Below are positions 46,205-56,018 of a stretch of DNA of 64,000 nucleotides, in pieces (the first letter of the stretch is position 1; each line of letters begins with the position of its first letter). Source of the stretch: an uncultured Flavobacteriaceae bacterium. Lineage in GTDB: Bacteria; Bacteroidota; Bacteroidia; Flavobacteriales; Flavobacteriaceae. The notes under the pieces were generated by a model that ran no database searches, was not told the origin of the DNA, and saw only the letters and a list, made by a program, of their open reading frames with translations. Location of the stretch: NCBI GenBank assembly GCA_947502975.1, contig CANNBV010000003.1, forward strand, positions 248,001 through 312,000, given 5' to 3'. A program made the position numbers and the translations under genes.

Positions 46205-47287
46205 ATGAAACATACAGCTTTATCAAAAATACACGAAGTGCTTGGTGCTAAAATGGTACCTTTTGCTGGATACAATATGCCTGTGCAATATGAGGGTGTA
46301 ACTATAGAACACGAAACTGTTAGAAACGCCGTTGGTGTGTTTGATGTATCCCATATGGGTGAATTTTTAATTGAAGGTCCAAACGCGCTTGCACTTATAC
46401 AAAAAGTGTCGAGTAATGATGCTTCTAAACTCACTATTGGTAAAGCACAATACAGCTGTTTACCGAATGAAGATGGCGGTATTGTAGACGATTTAATCAT
46501 CTATCGTGTTAAAGAAGACACCTATCTTTTAGTAGTAAATGCTAGCAATATTGAAAAGGATTGGAATTGGATTGTGTCTAAAAATGATGTTGATGCAACT
46601 ATGCGAGATTTGAGTGAAGACTACGCCCTACTGGCTATTCAAGGCCCAAAAGCTGTAGAAGCCATGCAGTCTTTAACTAGTGAAGATTTGTCTGCTATTA
46701 AATTCTACAATTTTATAGTAGGTGATTTTGCAGGTATCGATCATGTGATTATTTCGGCCACAGGGTATACTGGTAGCGGTGGTTTTGAGATTTATTGTAA
46801 AAATAGTGAAGTAGTGAAAATTTGGAATAAAGTATTAGAAGCCGGTGCCGATTTTGGTATCAAACCCATCGGTCTTGCTGCTCGTGACACACTTCGTTTA
46901 GAAATGGGATACTGTCTTTATGGCAATGACATAGACGACACCACCTCTCCTATTGAAGCTGGTTTAAGTTGGATCACAAAATTCACAAAAGATTTCACAA
47001 ATGCTGAGGCTTTGAAATCTGAAAAAGAACGCGGTCCAGAGCGTAAACTTATTGGTTTTGAATTAGATAATCGTGGTATTCCTCGTCATGGTTACGATAT
47101 TGTTGATGGTAATGGAAATAGCATCGGAAACGTGACTTCAGGTACTATGGCGCCTTCCTTAGGTAAGGGTATTGGTTTGGGGTACGTCCCTCCTATTTTT
47201 GCCGAAGCTGGAAGTAAAATCAATATTCAAATCAGAAAAAAAGCAGTTACTGCTACAGTAATAAAATTGCCTTTTTATAAAGGATAG
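46205..47287 (+). CDS. gcvT: Aminomethyltransferase, glycine cleavage system T protein
   Basis: The protein has 360 residues, the usual GcvT length. The start [22 protein letters not shown], the DVSHMGEF segment and the [16 protein letters not shown] segment are diagnostic. GcvT takes the aminomethyl group from the H-protein lipoyl arm and makes 5,10-methylene-THF and ammonia in the cytoplasm. Other gcv genes are not in the window. It is preceded by a small membrane protein gene and followed 24 bp later by an oxidoreductase gene. Confidence 0.97.
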   Translation: MKHTALSKIHEVLGAKMVPFAGYNMPVQYEGVTIEHETVRNAVGVFDVSHMGEFLIEGPNALALIQKVSSNDASKLTIGKAQYSCLPNEDGGIVDDLIIYRVKEDTYLLVVNASNIEKDWNWIVSKNDVDATMRDLSEDYALLAIQGPKAVEAMQSLTSEDLSAIKFYNFIVGDFAGIDHVIISATGYTGSGGFEIYCKNSEVVKIWNKVLEAGADFGIKPIGLAARDTLRLEMGYCLYGNDIDDTTSPIEAGLSWITKFTKDFTNAEALKSEKERGPERKLIGFELDNRGIPRHGYDIVDGNGNSIGNVTSGTMAPSLGKGIGLGYVPPIFAEAGSKINIQIRKKAVTATVIKLPFYKG

Positions 47288-47311
47288 TATAGTGTTTAGT
47301 GCGGTACGATA

Positions 47312-48142
47312 ATGAAGGAGGCAAACAAACATAAAATATTAATACTTGGTGGTAGTGGCTTTTTAGGGGCAGCTATTTACAAAGAACTTTGCTCTTATTT
47401 CAGAACTTTTGCGACATACAACACCTCCAAAACACACTTAGAAAAGAACCATCATTTTTTTCAATATAATTTCGAAGAAGATGATATTTACGAGATTCTA
47501 GAAATTGTAAAACCTACAGTAATTATTTCGGCACTTCGAGGCGATTTTTCTAAACAAGTATTAGTACATCAGCATCTTGCAGAATATGTGCTTTCAAACA
47601 AGGTAAGATTACTATTTCTATCTTCTGCCAATGTTTTTGATGCTTATAGTAAATATCCAAGTTACGAACAGGACAAAACCTTAAGCAATAGTATTTACGG
47701 GCATTTCAAAATAAAAATTGAAAACATGCTACTGCGATTACCCAAAAAACAAATCGCAATTTTAAGGTTGCCTATGGTTTTTGGGAATCAGTCACCCAGA
47801 ATTAATGAGATTCTTCAAAATATCAAAGACAAAGAGCCTATAGAAATCTTTCCTAATTTGATAATGAACGTAACTACAGATTCTAAGCTCACACAACAAA
47901 TCCATTATATCATCAATAGAAATAAATATGGTGTATTTCATTTAGGCAGTACAGATTTAGTACATCATGATGAATTTATAAAAGAAATTGTGGCATCGTT
48001 TGAGTTACAACAAAATGCAAGCTACAAAAGGGTTTACACCACAAATAATGATAGATATTTGGCTGTATTACCAAAATTCAACAAACTGCCAAAACATTTA
48101 CAATGTTTAAGTCAAGATTTATTAAAAGAATTAAATCCTTAA
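47312..48142 (+). CDS. NAD(P)-dependent sugar-nucleotide-type oxidoreductase (RmlD-like SDR)
   Basis: The protein has 276 residues with a Rossmann motif GGSGFLG (13-19). The RmlD_sub_bind-like fold is seen in LSSANVFDAY, the YG of SIYGHFKIKIE and a later LRLPMVFG. The catalytic YxxxK appears as YGHFK. The substrate is probably a nucleotide-linked sugar, but rmlBAC neighbours are absent. It may be co-transcribed with gcvT. Confidence 0.8.
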   Translation: MKEANKHKILILGGSGFLGAAIYKELCSYFRTFATYNTSKTHLEKNHHFFQYNFEEDDIYEILEIVKPTVIISALRGDFSKQVLVHQHLAEYVLSNKVRLLFLSSANVFDAYSKYPSYEQDKTLSNSIYGHFKIKIENMLLRLPKKQIAILRLPMVFGNQSPRINEILQNIKDKEPIEIFPNLIMNVTTDSKLTQQIHYIINRNKYGVFHLGSTDLVHHDEFIKEIVASFELQQNASYKRVYTTNNDRYLAVLPKFNKLPKHLQCLSQDLLKELNP

Positions 48143-48245
48143 AGTTGAATTCAATTTTATAAAATTGATTAATTTAGATGGAGCTACTAAGTATTAAAGG
48201 ATACTTTTCTAATTGACATCATATTTATAATAAACAAGAAGTATT

Positions 48246-48539
48246 ATGAGCAAACTTTCAGAACTAGATATAGAAGCAAAATTATTACGCTTTCCAGATT
48301 GGGAATACTATGATAATGCCATTCATGCAGAATTCGAATTTGAAAATTTTAAAGACTGTTTTAGTGCTATGAGTCGCATAGCTTTTGAATGTGAGGCATT
48401 AGCCCACCATCCAAACTGGTCTAACGTCTATAATGTTTTAACGATTTCTTTGTCTACACATGATGCTGGTGGTGTTACCAATAAAGACTTTAAATTGGCA
48501 GAAGCTATTGAGATGATTGTTGAGCCAATAGATGAGTAA
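48246..48539 (+). CDS. phhB: 4a-hydroxytetrahydrobiopterin dehydratase (pterin-4a-carbinolamine dehydratase)
   Basis: The protein has 97 residues, the normal PCD length. The motif HHPNWSNVYN (H54, H55, W58) and THDAGG (H72) are the active-site signature. The enzyme dehydrates 4a-hydroxytetrahydrobiopterin in pterin recycling, usually for phenylalanine hydroxylase. No hydroxylase gene is close. Confidence 0.94.
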   Translation: MSKLSELDIEAKLLRFPDWEYYDNAIHAEFEFENFKDCFSAMSRIAFECEALAHHPNWSNVYNVLTISLSTHDAGGVTNKDFKLAEAIEMIVEPIDE

Positions 48540-48603
48540 ATTGAGTATGTATTCTGAATCATGTTATACAGATGAAAACTCTAAAATAAGTCCGATATTT
48601 TTT

Positions 48604-48611
48604 TAAATTTG
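48604..48611 (+). promoter_or_regulatory. Candidate -7 promoter element for the YebC gene
   Basis: TAAATTTG fits TAnnTTTG and lies 49 nt before ATG 48661, a normal leader length. Confidence 0.45.
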
Positions 48612-48660
48612 CAACGCTAAGAAATTAAAATTTTAGCATTTAACTTTTTAACCAAAAACT

Positions 48661-49407
48661 ATGGGAAGAGCTTTTGAATTTAGGAAAGCAAGAAAAATGA
48701 AACGTTGGTCTGCTATGAGCAAAGCCTTTACGCGTATTGGTAAGGATATTGTAATGGCTGTAAAAGAAGGTGGTCCAGACCCTGATAGTAATTCCCGATT
48801 AAGAGCCGTGATACAGAATGCCAAATCTGTAAATATGCCTAAGGATAATATTGAACGCGCTATAAAACGTGCGAGCGATAAAAATCAAGGTGACTACAAA
48901 GAGGTGGTTTTTGAAGGTTATGCACCTCATGGCATTGCAGTACTAGTTGAAACAGCTACAGATAACAATACCAGAACAGTAGCCAATGTAAGAAGCTATT
49001 TTAACAAATGTGATGGTAGTTTAGGTACATCTGGATCTGTAGTGTTTATGTTCGACCATACCTGTAATTTTAAAATAAAGGGCGAAGAATTAGATTTAGA
49101 AGAGTTAGAATTAGAACTTATAGATTTTGGTGTTGAAGAAATTTTTGAAGATACCGATGAGGATGCAGATGGTAATGAAATAAACAGTGTTATGATTTAT
49201 GCCCCTTTTGAAAGTTTTGGGAAAATTCAAGCATATTTAGAAGAAAATAGCATTGAAATCTTATCATCTGGTTTTGAGCGTATCCCTCAAGTAACAAAAC
49301 CTCTATCTGCAGAACAAATTACTGATGTGGAAAAATTACTTGAAAAACTAGAAGAAGATGATGATGTGCAGAATGTTTACCACACTATGGAAGAAACAAC
49401 AGATTAG
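48661..49407 (+). CDS. yebC: YebC/PmpR family protein
   Basis: The protein has 248 residues with the Bacteroidota-type start MGRAFEFRKARKMKRW, then DIVMAVKEGGPDPDSNSRLRAVIQNAK and MPKDNIERAIKRA. The family includes DNA-binding regulators and ribosome-associated factors that relieve stalling at proline stretches, so the role in this organism is not fixed. It acts in the cytoplasm. It has its own upstream promoter-like motif and a palindromic element after it. Confidence 0.95.
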   Translation: MGRAFEFRKARKMKRWSAMSKAFTRIGKDIVMAVKEGGPDPDSNSRLRAVIQNAKSVNMPKDNIERAIKRASDKNQGDYKEVVFEGYAPHGIAVLVETATDNNTRTVANVRSYFNKCDGSLGTSGSVVFMFDHTCNFKIKGEELDLEELELELIDFGVEEIFEDTDEDADGNEINSVMIYAPFESFGKIQAYLEENSIEILSSGFERIPQVTKPLSAEQITDVEKLLEKLEEDDDVQNVYHTMEETTD

Positions 49408-49436
49408 TTTTTCTAGGTGTGAAAATCTAATATAGA

Positions 49437-49508
49437 TGTCAGGTTGAGCGCAGTCGAAACCTATGATTTTATAATTTATGCGACCTTTCGACTACGCTCA
49501 AGGTGACA
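49437..49508. repeat. REP-like palindromic element between convergent genes
   Basis: The arm TGTCAGGTTGAGCGCAGTCG then AAA (49437-49459) is inversely matched by TTTCGACTACGCTCAAGGTG then ACA (49486-49508), with three mismatches and a 26-nt centre. The G+C-rich arms stand out from the flanks. The shape recalls intergenic palindromes dispersed in flavobacterial genomes, and it could also act as a bidirectional terminator. Confidence 0.65.
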
Positions 49509-49524
49509 ATTGTAAGTCCATTTT

Positions 49525-50598
49525 TTATGCCTCTAAAATAGATTCTATGGTTTTAGTACGATGAATTTTTCCAGAAGCGGTTTCTTTAAATTTTCTAACA
49601 AAATGAATGTCTTTTGGAATTTCAAATTTCTCCAAAGTATCAAACAAATTATCTTCTAAATCTCGTTCCTGCCCCTCAATAGCCATAATAACTTTTTCAC
49701 CTAAGGTATCATCTTCAATACCATAAATAAAAAATTGTTCAGGTATTTTATCCTGAAGCTTCTCCTCTATTTGTTCTGGAAATACCTTCACACCACCAGT
49801 ATTGATGACATTATCAATTCTACCAATCCATTGAAATTGGTTATCAGAATGTATTTCTACTAAATCATTCGTGATAATAGTGTCATCCGAAAGTTTAGGC
49901 GCATCAATTACCAGACAGCCTCTATCGTCTTTAGAAATAGAAATGTCTGGCAATGTATTAAAATAGGCATCAGTATCGTCGCCTTTAAAATTATTCAACT
50001 TTTTAACAGCTATATGCGACACAGTCTCCGTCATTCCGTAGGTTTCATACACTTGAGGTTTTTTGTTTTTAATCAAATCTTTAATATGATTTGAAACACG
50101 ACCTCCGCCAACTATTACGGTTTTAATAGACTTTAAATATTTTGCAAAATTCTTTAACTGCATTGGTGTAAATGCACAAAAGTCATAATCTTTTTCATAA
50201 TCAATTCTTGGCAATGCTGAAGGTACTACCATATCTACTTCTAGCCCTAAAACTATAGCTCTTACCATCATCATCTTTCCCGCAATAAAATTTGATGGCA
50301 AGCAGTTTAATACTTTTTTTCCGGGTGTTAAATCGAAAAAATCACCAGTAGTAATCGCAGAATTTACCATGGCTTGTTTTTTAATTTCTAGAATTTTAGG
50401 TTTTCCAGTAGAACCTGATGTTTTTACCTTAACGGTATCGCTATTATCCAACCAGTCTAGAAGAAAAAGACCTAATTGTTGTTGGTAAGGATAGCCTTCC
50501 TTTACGAAGCTATAGGCTACTTCCATTAAATCTTCACGATTATAGTGATACCCTTCTAATTTAAATTTTCGATGTACTTTGGTGTAATTTGGAGTCAT
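49525..50598 (-). CDS. menE: o-Succinylbenzoate-CoA ligase
   Basis: The protein has 357 residues, short as is usual for the Bacteroidota MenE. The AMP-binding P-loop is KTSGSTGKPK, then YETYGMTETVSHIA and GRIDNVINTGGVKVFPEQIE, ending with the catalytic Lys motif ASGKIHR. It makes OSB-CoA for menaquinone synthesis in the cytoplasm. It is the last gene of the minus-strand men operon and 11 bp after the CPBP gene. Confidence 0.93.
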   Translation of the reverse strand: MTPNYTKVHRKFKLEGYHYNREDLMEVAYSFVKEGYPYQQQLGLFLLDWLDNSDTVKVKTSGSTGKPKILEIKKQAMVNSAITTGDFFDLTPGKKVLNCLPSNFIAGKMMMVRAIVLGLEVDMVVPSALPRIDYEKDYDFCAFTPMQLKNFAKYLKSIKTVIVGGGRVSNHIKDLIKNKKPQVYETYGMTETVSHIAVKKLNNFKGDDTDAYFNTLPDISISKDDRGCLVIDAPKLSDDTIITNDLVEIHSDNQFQWIGRIDNVINTGGVKVFPEQIEEKLQDKIPEQFFIYGIEDDTLGEKVIMAIEGQERDLEDNLFDTLEKFEIPKDIHFVRKFKETASGKIHRTKTIESILEA

Positions 50599-50609
50599 AA
50601 ATGTAATAA

Positions 50610-51569
50610 CTATTCTTCTAAAATTTTATAATCTTCTTTGGGTGGCTCCTCAACGGGTCCAAATAATTTATCTTTCCAATTACTCCATTTGTATTTCTTG
50701 GATAAAATAAACAGCAAAATAGGGAATACAACAAATACAGGAATGAATATTTCCATGAGTCCCATTTTTTCTGGATCGCTTATATCTTTAAGAACGCTAT
50801 GCGTTTGTAGAGCTGTCCAATCAGCAGTAACTAAAAGGGCTGTAAATAAATTATTTGCAAAATGGAACCCCAGAGCCAATTCAAGCCCATCATCCATCAA
50901 TGTTATGATACCTAAAAACAAACCTGTTCCTATATAATACACCATAATAGTATAGCCTAATTGTTCAACCTCTGGGTTTAGTATATGCATTAAACCAAAA
51001 GTAACTGAAGTAATGATTAGCGGTAACCATCTATTTTTAAATAGTGTACCTAAAAAATGCATACCATAGCCCCTAAAAGCATATTCCTCAAAGCTAGTCT
51101 GTAATGGTAATAGAATAACACCTATAGCTAATAAGATTAAAAATGGCTTTAGCTTAAAATTCCAAACATAATCTTCTGGTGTAAAATAAAAATAATCAAT
51201 TAACACAAAGCTACTTGATACAACACCCCATAAAATGAATATAAACCAAAACCGTTTCCAATCAATCTTGGATCGTGTTGTAGTATATTTAGTGAATGAT
51301 AAATTATGCAAATACTTAAAACTTATAAATACGCCTACTAGTCCCATTGCAAAAGATAACAACATAAGAAATAAGAATAAATTTTCACCTAATAGTGCCA
51401 CCATGCCTGGTATATCATTAGGAAAATCAGCTAAACTTTCTACATTAACTCCAATACTAATAAGTAATGGAAGAGATCCAATAACCTGCCACGCTACAAA
51501 GATAATTATACCACCAACTATATAACGCCATGCATCTGTTAATCCTTTATAAGCTTGTTCTATATACAT
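50610..51569 (-). CDS. CPBP-family intramembrane metalloprotease
   Basis: The protein has 319 residues with about seven or eight membrane helices. Motif 1 is SFEEYAFRG (E161, E162, R166), motif 2 FGLMHILN (H195) and motif 3 GFHFANN. These are the zinc or catalytic residues of CPBP (Abi/Rce1-like) proteases in the inner membrane. It lies inside the menaquinone operon between menC and menE, 3 bp after menC. The substrate is unknown. Confidence 0.93.
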   Translation of the reverse strand: MYIEQAYKGLTDAWRYIVGGIIIFVAWQVIGSLPLLISIGVNVESLADFPNDIPGMVALLGENLFLFLMLLSFAMGLVGVFISFKYLHNLSFTKYTTTRSKIDWKRFWFIFILWGVVSSSFVLIDYFYFTPEDYVWNFKLKPFLILLAIGVILLPLQTSFEEYAFRGYGMHFLGTLFKNRWLPLIITSVTFGLMHILNPEVEQLGYTIMVYYIGTGLFLGIITLMDDGLELALGFHFANNLFTALLVTADWTALQTHSVLKDISDPEKMGLMEIFIPVFVVFPILLFILSKKYKWSNWKDKLFGPVEEPPKEDYKILEE

Positions 51570-51572
51570 ATT

Positions 51573-52607
51573 TTATAAATTAATTTTCCAATTTTTAGTC
51601 ACATCATAATGTAGACATCCATTTTCAACATACAATGGCGATTCAAAATTATTAGTAAACAAATTGCCAGTTCCTAACCCTTGTGGCATATCATTATTGG
51701 TTTTAAAGGTGTATTGCGCAATAGCGTTTAGGCCGATATTACTTTCTAAAGCACTAGTTATCCACCACCCAATTTTATTATCTTCTGCTATACTAATCCA
51801 TGCATCACTACCTTGAAATCCACCAATTAAAGTGGGCTTCAATATAATATATTGTGGACGAATAGTTTGTAGTAATTTCACTTTTTTTGTTACATCAAAA
51901 ACACCTATTAATTCCTCATCCAATGCAATAGGTAAAGGTGTAACTTCACAAAGCTGTGCCATATCCTCAATTTGCCCTTGTTTTATTGGTTGTTCAATAG
52001 AATGTAAATCTAGTTCAGATAATACTTTTAGTTTTTCTAATGCCTCGTCGTGAGTAAAAGCGCCATTAGCATCTACACGTAACTCTATATCATTTCTAGT
52101 GAATTCATTTCTAATGGATTTCAATAGATGTATTTCCGTTTGAAAATCTATTGCTCCAATTTTCATTTTAATACAAGTGAAACCAGCTTCAATCTTATCT
52201 TTAATTTGTTGCTTCATGAAATTTTCAGAACCCATCCATATAAGCCCATTTATAGAAATAGAGTTCTTTCCTTTAGAAAATTCTGAAGGAAATAATTCAA
52301 ACTTATCTTTACTTTCAAGTGACTTAAAAGCAATTTCTAACCCAAATTGAATACTTGGAAATTCATAGAGTTTATCAAGAAGTGTTTCTAATCCCAAGTG
52401 AATATTATCACAAGTCCATTGTAGTGTGGCTTCAAAATTTGAGACATAATCAATAGATAACCCTTTAAACATACCACACTCACCTAACCCCTCTTTGCCT
52501 TCGGTATTAATAACAATAAACCATGTTTCTTTGGTTTTTAAAATGCCACGAGATGTACCACTAGCTTGCTTAAAATTTAGGGTATAATGCTTGAAAAATG
52601 CTCTCAT
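51573..52607 (-). CDS. menC: o-Succinylbenzoate synthase
   Basis: The protein has 344 residues of the enolase superfamily. The catalytic KxK is K147/K149 in CIKMKIG, and the metal ligands are D179 in RVDANGAF, E205 in SIEQPI and an acid in ALDEELIG. It dehydrates SHCHC to o-succinylbenzoate in menaquinone synthesis. It is in the men operon between the DUF2490 gene and the CPBP protease gene. Confidence 0.94.
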   Translation of the reverse strand: MRAFFKHYTLNFKQASGTSRGILKTKETWFIVINTEGKEGLGECGMFKGLSIDYVSNFEATLQWTCDNIHLGLETLLDKLYEFPSIQFGLEIAFKSLESKDKFELFPSEFSKGKNSISINGLIWMGSENFMKQQIKDKIEAGFTCIKMKIGAIDFQTEIHLLKSIRNEFTRNDIELRVDANGAFTHDEALEKLKVLSELDLHSIEQPIKQGQIEDMAQLCEVTPLPIALDEELIGVFDVTKKVKLLQTIRPQYIILKPTLIGGFQGSDAWISIAEDNKIGWWITSALESNIGLNAIAQYTFKTNNDMPQGLGTGNLFTNNFESPLYVENGCLHYDVTKNWKINL

Positions 52608-52613
52608 GAAGAA

Positions 52614-53303
52614 TTAGAAACTATGATGAAAACTTAACTGTAATTGGCCTTTTCCCCAATTAACAGTTTTTTGATTCATCCACCCAAATTGAAATTTCAT
52701 ACTTGGTTTTACCACATATCCTAAACCTAAATAGGTTCTATTTCTATCAAATAATTCCACAACTCTATTGTCTCCAATTTCAGTCTGTCCGTTTATGAAT
52801 AGTTCATTATAAAGCGCGATATAAAATGTGTTATCTGAAAGTGACTCATTATTTAAAGGGATATTTAAAAAGAGATTATACCGGTATCTTGTTCTAAAAT
52901 CTTGATTCTCCACAAAACGCTGCTCATACCTAAAACGATGAGCCAAATGAAATCGTTTCCCCAATTTTTGGGGAAATAATGCTTCTTGATAAATTCTACT
53001 TTCTGATACTGTAGCATTACCATCACCAAACTCTCCTGTGGTAATATTGGCATAACCTAAAGTAAATAATATATTGGCCGTTTTGGGATTAAAAGTTACC
53101 CCTGATCGAATTAACAATTGTTCTAAATCGCCTATGGTATTCCAATTCCTATATTGTAAATCGCCTTGAATACCAAATTGACTATTTTTAAACTGATGTT
53201 TGTAAAAATACATATACCATGCACCAGTTTTTGATTGTTCAATTTGTGCATTTGTAAAATTGTAAAAGCCAATAAAAACTAATACTATAAAAAAGTGTCG
53301 CAT
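52614..53303 (-). CDS. DUF2490 outer-membrane-like protein
   Basis: The protein has 229 residues with a signal peptide (ending TNAQ), then strand-rich DUF2490 features (GAWYMYFYKHQF.., GIQGDLQYRNWN.., HRFRYEQRF), ending in a C-terminal FHHSF strand with a terminal Phe typical of outer-membrane barrels. The role is unknown. It sits in the men operon, 6 bp before menC, with no clear link to quinone synthesis. Confidence 0.85.
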   Translation of the reverse strand: MRHFFIVLVFIGFYNFTNAQIEQSKTGAWYMYFYKHQFKNSQFGIQGDLQYRNWNTIGDLEQLLIRSGVTFNPKTANILFTLGYANITTGEFGDGNATVSESRIYQEALFPQKLGKRFHLAHRFRYEQRFVENQDFRTRYRYNLFLNIPLNNESLSDNTFYIALYNELFINGQTEIGDNRVVELFDRNRTYLGLGYVVKPSMKFQFGWMNQKTVNWGKGQLQLSFHHSF

Positions 53304-53321
53304 TAATAATTGATGTTGAAG

Positions 53322-53999
53322 TTATAATTCTATAGACTCGCCAATTTCAAACAGCATTAAGTCCTTATTATTTTCAAAAAATTTACGTTTGGCCTCATCA
53401 TGATCTATTTCAATGTAACCAAAAGTATCAAAATGATATCCTAGTATTTTATCACATTCAATAAAATCACTAGCCATAATAGCATCGTCTATGCCCATTG
53501 TAAAATTATCACCAATGGGTAAAATAGCTAAATCTAATGGTGTTTGTAACGGAATTAACTTCATATCAAACGTAAGTGCAGTATCTCCGGCTATATAAAT
53601 ATTTTTGTGCTCTCCTTCTATAATAAACCCTCCTGGTTGTCCACCATAACTCCCATCAGGAAATGATGATGTATGAATGGCATTTACGTATTTAACAGTA
53701 CCAAATTCAAAATCCCATTTTCCACCATGATTCATAGGATGGTTCTCTATTCCTAGATTTCCATAATATGTAGCAATTTCATAATTTGAAACTACGGTTG
53801 CTCCTGTGCGTTTAGCAATAGCCTCTACATCAAGTATATGATCTTGATGCGCATGTGTTACCAAAATAAAATCTGCTTGTAAATTGTCAATATCAATGTC
53901 TTTTGCTTTTGGGTTTCCAGTGATAAAAGGGTCTACGAGTATATTAATAGTGTTGATTTGTATACCCAAACTCGCATGACCGTAAAATGTGATTTTCAT
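53322..53999 (-). CDS. UPF0173-type metal-dependent hydrolase (metallo-beta-lactamase fold)
   Basis: The protein has 225 residues with the motif THAHQDH (H49, H51, D53, H54), a later His in HTSSFPDGS, and D in AGDTAL. These are the di-metal ligands of the metallo-beta-lactamase fold. UPF0173 members are cytoplasmic hydrolases of unknown substrate. It lies in the men operon between menA and the DUF2490 gene. Confidence 0.92.
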   Translation of the reverse strand: MKITFYGHASLGIQINTINILVDPFITGNPKAKDIDIDNLQADFILVTHAHQDHILDVEAIAKRTGATVVSNYEIATYYGNLGIENHPMNHGGKWDFEFGTVKYVNAIHTSSFPDGSYGGQPGGFIIEGEHKNIYIAGDTALTFDMKLIPLQTPLDLAILPIGDNFTMGIDDAIMASDFIECDKILGYHFDTFGYIEIDHDEAKRKFFENNKDLMLFEIGESIEL

Positions 54000-54041
54000 G
54001 TAAATAACTTTTATACTAAAATAATGAAATTAGTAATACCA

Positions 54042-54944
54042 TTAAAGAAGATGCCCAACAGCCATTAGTATTGCTAAGAAAAAAGTAGATAACGCAACTT
54101 TTTTTAATTCTGGATCTAATTCCTTAGCAATTGTATTCATTTTGACTGTTTTAATATGAATGACTAAAGGAATGTAAACTAAAACATACATCAAATTAAA
54201 TGGTGAAGTATAATACAAGATACCAAATAAAGTAGAAATACATACTGCAGAAATAATTAAGAAGAAATGATACTTTTTAGCTTTTTTCGTTCCTAGTCTA
54301 GCAGCCAAAGTCATTTTTTCTGAAGCCAAATCTGATTTGATATCTCTCATATTATTCAAATTAAGTACAGCCACAGAAAGAAGCCCTATAGTAATTGCTG
54401 GTAGAAATACAACATGATCTATAGTTTTGGCGTATAAGACGTAACATCCAACAACACTAACAAGGCCAAAAAACAGAAATACAAAAACATCTCCTAAACC
54501 TCGATATCCATAGGCTTTACCACCAACAGTGTAACGAACTGCTGCTATAACAGAGCCAATTCCTAAACCAAAAAACAATAGTGTTAAAAGAAAATGTTGA
54601 GATCCAAAAGCAGTAAAAATGAGCATAAATGCAAGAACAATGCAGATTAAAATATTCAACTTTATAGCTTCGAACATCATATGTGGTGTGATTTTACCAC
54701 TTTGTATAGCACGTTCTGGCCCTAGCCTATTCTCATTGTCAGTACCCTTTATGCCATCTCCATAATCGTTCGCCAAATTAGACAGAATTTGTAAACTTAT
54801 AGTCGTTAAAATTGCAAGAATAAAAACTTTCCAATCAAAGCAGCCATTATATTCAGCTAAACTTGAAGCTATTATTATTCCTGAAACCGATAGAGGAAGC
54901 GTTCGTAAACGCATCGCAGAAATCCAAACAGAAGCGTTTTTCAT
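54042..54944 (-). CDS. menA: 1,4-Dihydroxy-2-naphthoate polyprenyltransferase
   Basis: The product has 300 residues from ATG 54944, which overlaps the menB stop as TAATG. A start 12 bp earlier (54956) would add MDSI. The UbiA-family motif NLANDYGDGIKGTDNE is followed by GPERAIQSG, and the second Asp motif is NNMRDIKSD. About eight or nine membrane helices are present. The enzyme attaches the prenyl chain to DHNA in the inner membrane. It is in the operon menB-menA. Confidence 0.94.
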   Translation of the reverse strand: MKNASVWISAMRLRTLPLSVSGIIIASSLAEYNGCFDWKVFILAILTTISLQILSNLANDYGDGIKGTDNENRLGPERAIQSGKITPHMMFEAIKLNILICIVLAFMLIFTAFGSQHFLLTLLFFGLGIGSVIAAVRYTVGGKAYGYRGLGDVFVFLFFGLVSVVGCYVLYAKTIDHVVFLPAITIGLLSVAVLNLNNMRDIKSDLASEKMTLAARLGTKKAKKYHFFLIISAVCISTLFGILYYTSPFNLMYVLVYIPLVIHIKTVKMNTIAKELDPELKKVALSTFFLAILMAVGHLL

Positions 54945-55783
54945 TATGGAATCCATTTTTTATCAAAATTGGGTTTACGCTTTTCTAAAAATGCATCTCG
55001 CCCTTCTTTTGCTTCATCTGTCATATATGCTAATCGTGTTGCCTCACCTGCAAAAACTTGTTGACCAACCATACCGTCATCTGTTAAATTCATAGCAAAC
55101 TTTAACATTTTAATCGAAGTTGGAGATTTCGCAAGGATTTCTTGTGCCCACTCGTAAGCTGTGTTTTCTAATTCATCATGGGGAATAACAGCATTTACCA
55201 TACCCATTTCATAGGCTTCTTGAGCCGAATAATTTCTACCTAAAAAAAATATCTCTCTAGCTTTTTTCTGTCCAACCATTTTTGCCAAATATGCTGAACC
55301 ATATCCCCCATCAAAGCTTGTCACATCTGCATCAGTCTGTTTAAAAATAGCATGTTCTTTACTAGCCAATGTTAAATCACAAACCACGTGTAGGCTGTGC
55401 CCTCCTCCTACTGCCCAGCCAGGTACTACGGCTATTACAGCCTTAGGCATAAACCTAATTAATCGCTGAACTTCTAGGATATTCAAACGATGATACCCAT
55501 CTTCTCCAACATAACCTTGATGCCCTCTAGCTTTTTGATCACCACCGCTGCAAAAAGAATACACGCCATCTTTAGTTGACGGTCCTTCGGCAGATAATAA
55601 TACCACTCCAATAGATGTATCTTCATTTGCATCATAGAATGCATCATACAACTCACTAGTGGTTTTTGGTCTGAATGCATTTCTAATATTTGGTCTATTA
55701 AATGCAATTCGTGCAACACCATTAGATTTTTTGTATGTTATATCTTCATAATCTTTGGCAGTCACCCAATTTGGTTTGCTCAT
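54944..55783 (-). CDS. menB: 1,4-Dihydroxy-2-naphthoyl-CoA synthase
   Basis: The protein has 279 residues of the crotonase fold with the MenB-specific start (WVTAKDYEDITYKKSNGVARI), SGGDQKARG, PGWAVGGGHSLHVVCDLTLAS and the end EKRKPNFDKKW. It closes the naphthoate ring from OSB-CoA. It is the first gene of the minus-strand men operon. menD, menF and menH are not adjacent. Confidence 0.97.
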   Translation of the reverse strand: MSKPNWVTAKDYEDITYKKSNGVARIAFNRPNIRNAFRPKTTSELYDAFYDANEDTSIGVVLLSAEGPSTKDGVYSFCSGGDQKARGHQGYVGEDGYHRLNILEVQRLIRFMPKAVIAVVPGWAVGGGHSLHVVCDLTLASKEHAIFKQTDADVTSFDGGYGSAYLAKMVGQKKAREIFFLGRNYSAQEAYEMGMVNAVIPHDELENTAYEWAQEILAKSPTSIKMLKFAMNLTDDGMVGQQVFAGEATRLAYMTDEAKEGRDAFLEKRKPNFDKKWIP

Positions 55784-55799
55784 ACTTTTAAATTTTGAT

Positions 55800-55807
55800 C
55801 AAAAATA
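55800..55807 (-). promoter_or_regulatory. Candidate -7 promoter element for the men operon
   Basis: The minus strand reads TATTTTTG, matching TAnnTTTG, 17 nt before the menB start. A very short leader would result. Confidence 0.35.
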
Positions 55808-56018
55808 AATTTTATTTTAGAAAGACCTGTATTGTTGTGAAAATAATAATTCGAAAACAAAAAATTAAACTATTCGCAAAATTTAAAAGATATTATTAAA
55901 AATTAACAAAAGTTAAAAATACGTAGTACTACTTATTACTTTGTAGTATTTTATTTTCTAAATTTATGGAAAAACTCAATAAAAGCGTGAAAAAATGCAC
56001 TTTATCGATATTTTTTCA

